Of a stretch of DNA of 64,000 nucleotides, positions 60,636 through 64,000 are shown piece after piece (the stretch's first letter is position 1; each line of letters opens with the position of its first letter). The position numbers were made by a program, and so were the translations under genes. The DNA comes from JBQTKD01 sp052386455. GTDB lineage: Bacteria; Actinomycetota; Actinomycetes; Sporichthyales; Sporichthyaceae. The notes beneath the pieces were generated by a model. It saw only the letters and a program-made list of their open reading frames with translations. It ran no database searches and was not told the origin of the DNA. The DNA lies in the NCBI GenBank assembly GCA_052386455.1, contig JBQTKD010000003.1, positions 1 to 64,000 of the forward strand. The letters are read 5' to 3'.

Positions 60636-61778
60636 GTGTCCACGCCGAGCCTCGCCGACGTCGTCGCCGTCCTCGAACGGCGCTACGACCCGCGCTGGGC
60701 GGCGTCCTGGGACGCGATCGGCCTGGTCTGCGGCGACCCGGCCGCGCGGATCCGCAAGGTGCTCTTCGCCGTGGATCCCGTGGCCGTCGTGGTCCGCGAG
60801 GCGATCGAGTGGGGCGCCGACCTGCTGGTGACGCACCATCCGTTGTTCCTGCGCGCGGTGCACGGCGTGGCCGCCACGACGCCCAAGGGCCGGATCGTCC
60901 ACGACCTCCTGACCAATCGCGCCGCGCTGCTCGTCGCGCACACCAATGCCGACGCCGCGCACGACGGCGTCTCCGACGCCCTGGCCTCCGCGCTCGGCCT
61001 CCCGCCTGGCCGCCCGCTCGCGGCCGAGCCTGCCGAGCACCTCGACAAGCTCGTCGTCTTCGTCCCGCACGCGAACGCAGACGCGCTGCTCGACGCGCTG
61101 GCCGCCGCCGGCGCCGGGGCGATCGGCGCCTACGACCGGTGCGCGTTCACCGCTCCCGGTACCGGCACCTTCCGGCCGCTGGCCGGGGCAAACCCGACGA
61201 TCGGGTCGGTCGGTGCGGTCGAGACCGTCGCCGAGACGCGACTGGAGATGGTCCTGCCGCGGCACCGCAGGGCCGCCGTGGTCGCGGCACTGCGTGCCGC
61301 CCACCCGTACGAGGAACCCGCGTTCGACGTGACCGAGACGGTGTCCCTGCCCGGCAGCGTCGGGATCGGCAAGGTCTGCGACCTGCCCGAGCCGGAGACC
61401 CTGGCGGCGTTCGTGCAGCGGGTTCGCCGCGGGCTGCCGGCCACCGCCGGCGGCATCCGGGTCGCGGGCGACCCCGCGCGCCCGGTCCGCCGCGTCGCCG
61501 TGTGCGGCGGGGCGGGCGACTCCCTGCTCAAGGCGGCGACCACGGCGGGCGCCGACGTGTACCTGACCGCCGATCTGCGCCACCATCCCGCCTCCGAGCA
61601 CCTGGAGGCGGGGGGTCCGGCGCTGGTGGACGTGGCGCACTGGGCCAGCGAGTGGCCCTGGCTGGAGCGCGCGGCCGCCGTGCTCCAAGCCGAACTCGCT
61701 ACGGTGGACACTCGCGTGTCCACGACGGTCACCGACCCGTGGACCTTGCACGCGGGCGCAATCGAGGAGGACCCCTGA
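60636..61778 (+). CDS. Nif3-like dinuclear metal center protein
   Basis: 380-aa NIF3/YbgI family protein with an inserted PII-like domain, the usual Gram-positive length. Metal ligands: VTHHPLFLRAVHG, VAHTNADAAHDGVSD, and DVAHWASEWP near the end. It is proposed to be a GTP-cyclohydrolase-like or hydrolytic enzyme; function unresolved. TAGCAT at 60624 lies 12 nt before GTG 60636 (leaderless). First gene of a tightly overlapping operon. Confidence 0.93.
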   Translation: MSTPSLADVVAVLERRYDPRWAASWDAIGLVCGDPAARIRKVLFAVDPVAVVVREAIEWGADLLVTHHPLFLRAVHGVAATTPKGRIVHDLLTNRAALLVAHTNADAAHDGVSDALASALGLPPGRPLAAEPAEHLDKLVVFVPHANADALLDALAAAGAGAIGAYDRCAFTAPGTGTFRPLAGANPTIGSVGAVETVAETRLEMVLPRHRRAAVVAALRAAHPYEEPAFDVTETVSLPGSVGIGKVCDLPEPETLAAFVQRVRRGLPATAGGIRVAGDPARPVRRVAVCGGAGDSLLKAATTAGADVYLTADLRHHPASEHLEAGGPALVDVAHWASEWPWLERAAAVLQAELATVDTRVSTTVTDPWTLHAGAIEEDP

Positions 61779-62518
61779 ACGTCGCGCTTGCCGACCAGTG
61801 GCGGCTGTTGGATCTGGCCGACCTCGACTCCCGGCTCGACCGGCTCGCCCACCGCCGTGCCACCCTTCCCGAAATCGCCGAACTCGCAGAACTGACGCAG
61901 CGTCAGCAGAAAGTGGCGGACCTGCTGGTGGCCGCGACCACCGAGGAGTCCGACATCGGCCGGGAGCAGACCAAGGCCGAGGCCGACGTGGACGCGGTGC
62001 GCACCCGTGCCGTCCGGGACCAGCAGCGGCTGGACTCCGGGGCCGTCGGTTCGCCGAAGGAGCTCGAGAGTTTGCAGCACGAGATCGTCAGCCTGGCTCG
62101 GCGCCAGGGCGACCTGGAGGACGCGGTCCTGGAGATCATGGAGCGCCGCGAGGACGCCGCCAACCGCGCGGCCGAGCTCGGCGCCGAGAAGGCGCAGATC
62201 GCCGCAGACGTCGCGCGGGTCACCGCCTCCCGCGATGCCGCGCTGGCCGAGATCGCGGCGGAGCTGGAGACCGTCGGCGTCGAGCGCAAGACGCTGGCGG
62301 GAGGGCTGCCCGCGGAGTTCGTCGCGCTCTACGAGAAGATCCGCGGCTCGGTTGGCGGGGCCGGTGCGGCCGCGCTGCGCCGCGGCCGGTGCGAAGGCTG
62401 CCGGATGGAGCTGCCGCACACCGAGCTCGCCGCGCTCAAGGCTGCACCGGACGACCAAGTCGTCCGGTGCGAAGAGTGCCGGCGCATTCTCGTCCGCGTC
62501 GCCGACAGCGGCCTGTGA
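61775..62518 (+). CDS. C4-type zinc-ribbon coiled-coil protein
   Basis: 247-aa protein. A long antiparallel coiled coil (~1-190; LADLDSRLDRLAHRRATLPE, GSPKELESLQHEIVSLARRQ) and a C-terminal zinc ribbon (GRCEGCRMELP ... VRCEECRRILV). The family is linked to Nif3/RNase H operons and may bind nucleic acid. The best-fitting start is CTG 61775, overlapping the previous stop (CTGA) with GAGGAGGA 4-5 nt upstream; no ATG/GTG/TTG gives a better N-terminus. GTG 61739 is the alternative. Confidence 0.88.
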   Translation: MNVALADQWRLLDLADLDSRLDRLAHRRATLPEIAELAELTQRQQKVADLLVAATTEESDIGREQTKAEADVDAVRTRAVRDQQRLDSGAVGSPKELESLQHEIVSLARRQGDLEDAVLEIMERREDAANRAAELGAEKAQIAADVARVTASRDAALAEIAAELETVGVERKTLAGGLPAEFVALYEKIRGSVGGAGAAALRRGRCEGCRMELPHTELAALKAAPDDQVVRCEECRRILVRVADSGL

Positions 62519-63678
62519 GCGGACGGCGCCTGGTCGTCGAGGCCGACGGCGCCGCCCGGGGCAACCCGGGGCCGGCGTCCTACGGAGCGGTGATCCGCGA
62601 CGCGGACACCGAGGAGGTCCTCGTCGAGCGAGCCGAGGCGTTGGGCACCGCCACCAACAACGTCGCCGAGTACTCCGGCCTGATCGCCGCGCTGGAGGCG
62701 GCGTTCGCGCTGGACCCCGGCGCGCGCGTCGAGGTCCGCATGGACTCCAAGCTCGTCATCGAGCAGATGGCCGGCCGATGGAAGATCAAGCACGCCAATC
62801 TCGTGCCGCTCGCCCGCCGCGCGCGCGAGCTGATTCCGGCGCAGGGGACGGTGACCTGGACCTGGATCCCCCGCGAGCAGAACTCCCACGCGGACAGGCT
62901 GGCCAACGCCGCCCTGGACGGCCTCCCGATCGACGAGCGTGCCATCGAGACGATCTCCGCGCAGCCGGCCGGCGGCGAGGTCGCCGTGCTGCCCGGTACA
63001 CCGCCGAAAATCATCGGCTGGGCAGGCGATCTGGGCGCGACCACCACAATGCTGATGCTCCGTCACGGCGTCACGCCACACACGCTCGAGAAGCGTTTCA
63101 GCGGCGGGTTGCACGACCCGGCGCTCTCCGAGCTCGGCCAGGCACAGGCAGCCGCCACCGCCCGGCACCTCGCGCAGCGCGGCGGCGTCGAGGCCATCGT
63201 CAGCTCCCCGCTGCGCCGTGCGCGGCAGACCGCCGAGGCCGCCGGCGCTGCGCTGGGGCTGGACGTCGCCGTCGAGGAGGATCTGCGCGAGTCGAACTTC
63301 GGCTCGTGGGAGGGTCTGACCTTCGGCGAGGTGTCTGAAGGCTGGCCGACCGAACTCGCCGCCTGGCTCGCCGATCCCGCGGTCGCGCCGCCCGGCGGCG
63401 GGGACAGCCTCAACGCCGCCGCGGCCCGGGTGGCCGGTGTGCAGGAGCGGCTGCTCACGGAGTACGCGGGGCGCAGCCTGCTGGTCGTCGCGCACGTGAC
63501 GCCGATCAAGCTGCTGATCCGCAGAGCGCTCGACGCCCCGCTCGCCCTGATCCACCGGCTGCAGTTGGCGCCCGCCTCGTTGTCCCGGGTCTGCTGGTAC
63601 GGCGACGGCAACGCCGCGCTGCACACCTTCAACGAAACCGCGCACCTGGGCGACCTGGCCAGAACGGACGGCTCGTGA
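62515..63678 (+). CDS. Bifunctional RNase H / acid phosphatase
   Basis: 387-aa fusion as in Rv2228c. Residues ~1-140 are RNase HI (LVVEADGAARGNPGPASYGA, NNVAEYSGLIAALE, MDSKLVIEQM, NSHADRLAN). Residues ~175-387 are a histidine phosphatase (MLMLRHGVTPHTLEKRFSGG, SSPLRRARQTAEA, VVAHVTPIKLLIR) of the alpha-ribazole phosphatase type. It removes RNA from hybrids and dephosphorylates small metabolites, possibly in cobalamin synthesis. The GTG overlaps the previous stop (GTGA). Confidence 0.94.
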   Translation: MSGRRLVVEADGAARGNPGPASYGAVIRDADTEEVLVERAEALGTATNNVAEYSGLIAALEAAFALDPGARVEVRMDSKLVIEQMAGRWKIKHANLVPLARRARELIPAQGTVTWTWIPREQNSHADRLANAALDGLPIDERAIETISAQPAGGEVAVLPGTPPKIIGWAGDLGATTTMLMLRHGVTPHTLEKRFSGGLHDPALSELGQAQAAATARHLAQRGGVEAIVSSPLRRARQTAEAAGAALGLDVAVEEDLRESNFGSWEGLTFGEVSEGWPTELAAWLADPAVAPPGGGDSLNAAAARVAGVQERLLTEYAGRSLLVVAHVTPIKLLIRRALDAPLALIHRLQLAPASLSRVCWYGDGNAALHTFNETAHLGDLARTDGS

Positions 63679-64000
63679 GCGAAGCAGAAACCGGCTCGGT
63701 CTGGCTGAACTGGGCGCGCAAGCTCGACGCGATGGCGCGCATCGGGTCGACGTTCGCGCAGGACCCCTACGAGCAGCGCCGGTACCGCGAGCTTGCCGAG
63801 ATCGCCAAGGAGATGTTCGCCGAGCTCCTCGCGCGCCCGGACGTGGAGCTGCCCGACCTCTACCTGCCGACCGAGGGCTACGTGACCCCGAAGGTCGACG
63901 TGCGGGCCGCGGTCTTCGACGACGCCGGCCGGCTGCTGCTGGTCCGCGAGGTCGCCGACGGCCGCTGGTCCCTGCCCGGGGGCTGGGCCGACGTCGGCGA
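63675..64000 (+). CDS. NUDIX hydrolase (partial, runs off the edge)
   Basis: The visible 108 aa start VSEAETGSVWLNWARKLDAM. An N-terminal NUDIX-associated helical region (YEQRRYRELAEIAKEMFAEL) leads into the NUDIX fold (KVDVRAAVFDDAGRLLLVRE, GRWSLPGGWADVG). The Nudix box itself begins at the edge. It probably hydrolyses a nucleoside-diphosphate derivative. The GTG overlaps the RNase H stop (GTGA), so it is fourth in the operon. Confidence 0.85.
   Translation, partial: MSEAETGSVWLNWARKLDAMARIGSTFAQDPYEQRRYRELAEIAKEMFAELLARPDVELPDLYLPTEGYVTPKVDVRAAVFDDAGRLLLVREVADGRWSLPGGWADVG

Overview
The window is about 70% G+C and reads as the chromosome of a sporulating or filamentous actinobacterium. Pointers to this are the SARP-type regulators, DUF3145 and DUF3052 proteins, a FasR-headed fabD-fabH-acpP-fabF operon, a homodimeric pyruvate dehydrogenase E1, a B12-dependent ribonucleotide reductase next to nrdR and lexA, and frequent leaderless starts with a TANNNT box beginning 12 nt before the start codon. 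The genus cannot be fixed from the sequence; a Sporichthya- or Frankia-like lineage is a reasonable guess. The first ~125 bases are G/C homopolymer and look like a poor contig edge.

Region 1 (1-17.4 kb) is an accessory island and the most novel part. Two overlapping SARP regulators sit at the left end. Three promoters (4020, 8105, 15923) each carry three GTCAG/RTCGG repeats spaced exactly 11 bp, 8 bp upstream of a -10 box, which is the layout SARPs recognise. They drive (i) a 68-aa protein translationally coupled to an aminotransferase, (ii) an amidohydrolase, and (iii) a 60-aa relative of the first small protein coupled to a cytochrome P450. Between them lie a glutamine-synthetase-like ligase (frameshifted here), a GAF/PucR-type regulator, a small exported barrel-like protein and two inverted copies of an exported-protein plus lipoprotein cassette. 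Those cassettes share a ~100-bp promoter module with a nearby membrane-protein gene. Together this suggests an undescribed SARP-controlled amino-compound pathway.

Region 2 (17.5-36.7 kb) is housekeeping: a DinG-like helicase, lexA with SOS boxes, a LysM protein, nrdR-nrdJ, a methyltransferase, a beta-helix lipoprotein, HrpA, a large GGDEF-EAL protein and a DUF3145 protein.

Region 3 (37-53 kb) is the fatty-acid block (accD, fabF, acpP, fabH, fabD, fasR). A T7SS-type polymorphic toxin and its probable immunity gene are wedged between fabF and accD. A PHP-domain protein, two DUF1906 exported proteins and aceE follow.

Region 4 (53.3-64 kb) holds a DUF3052 protein, a peroxiredoxin, a phage-like fragment with two odd tRNA-like genes beside tRNA-Val, a two-component system flanked by Asp/Arg-tailed exported proteins, an MBL hydrolase, and a tightly overlapping operon (Nif3-like, zinc-ribbon, RNase H/phosphatase, NUDIX) that runs off the right edge.

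Several genes (SARP-1, the GS-like gene, the histidine kinase) contain apparent 1-nt indels, so some sequencing error is likely.
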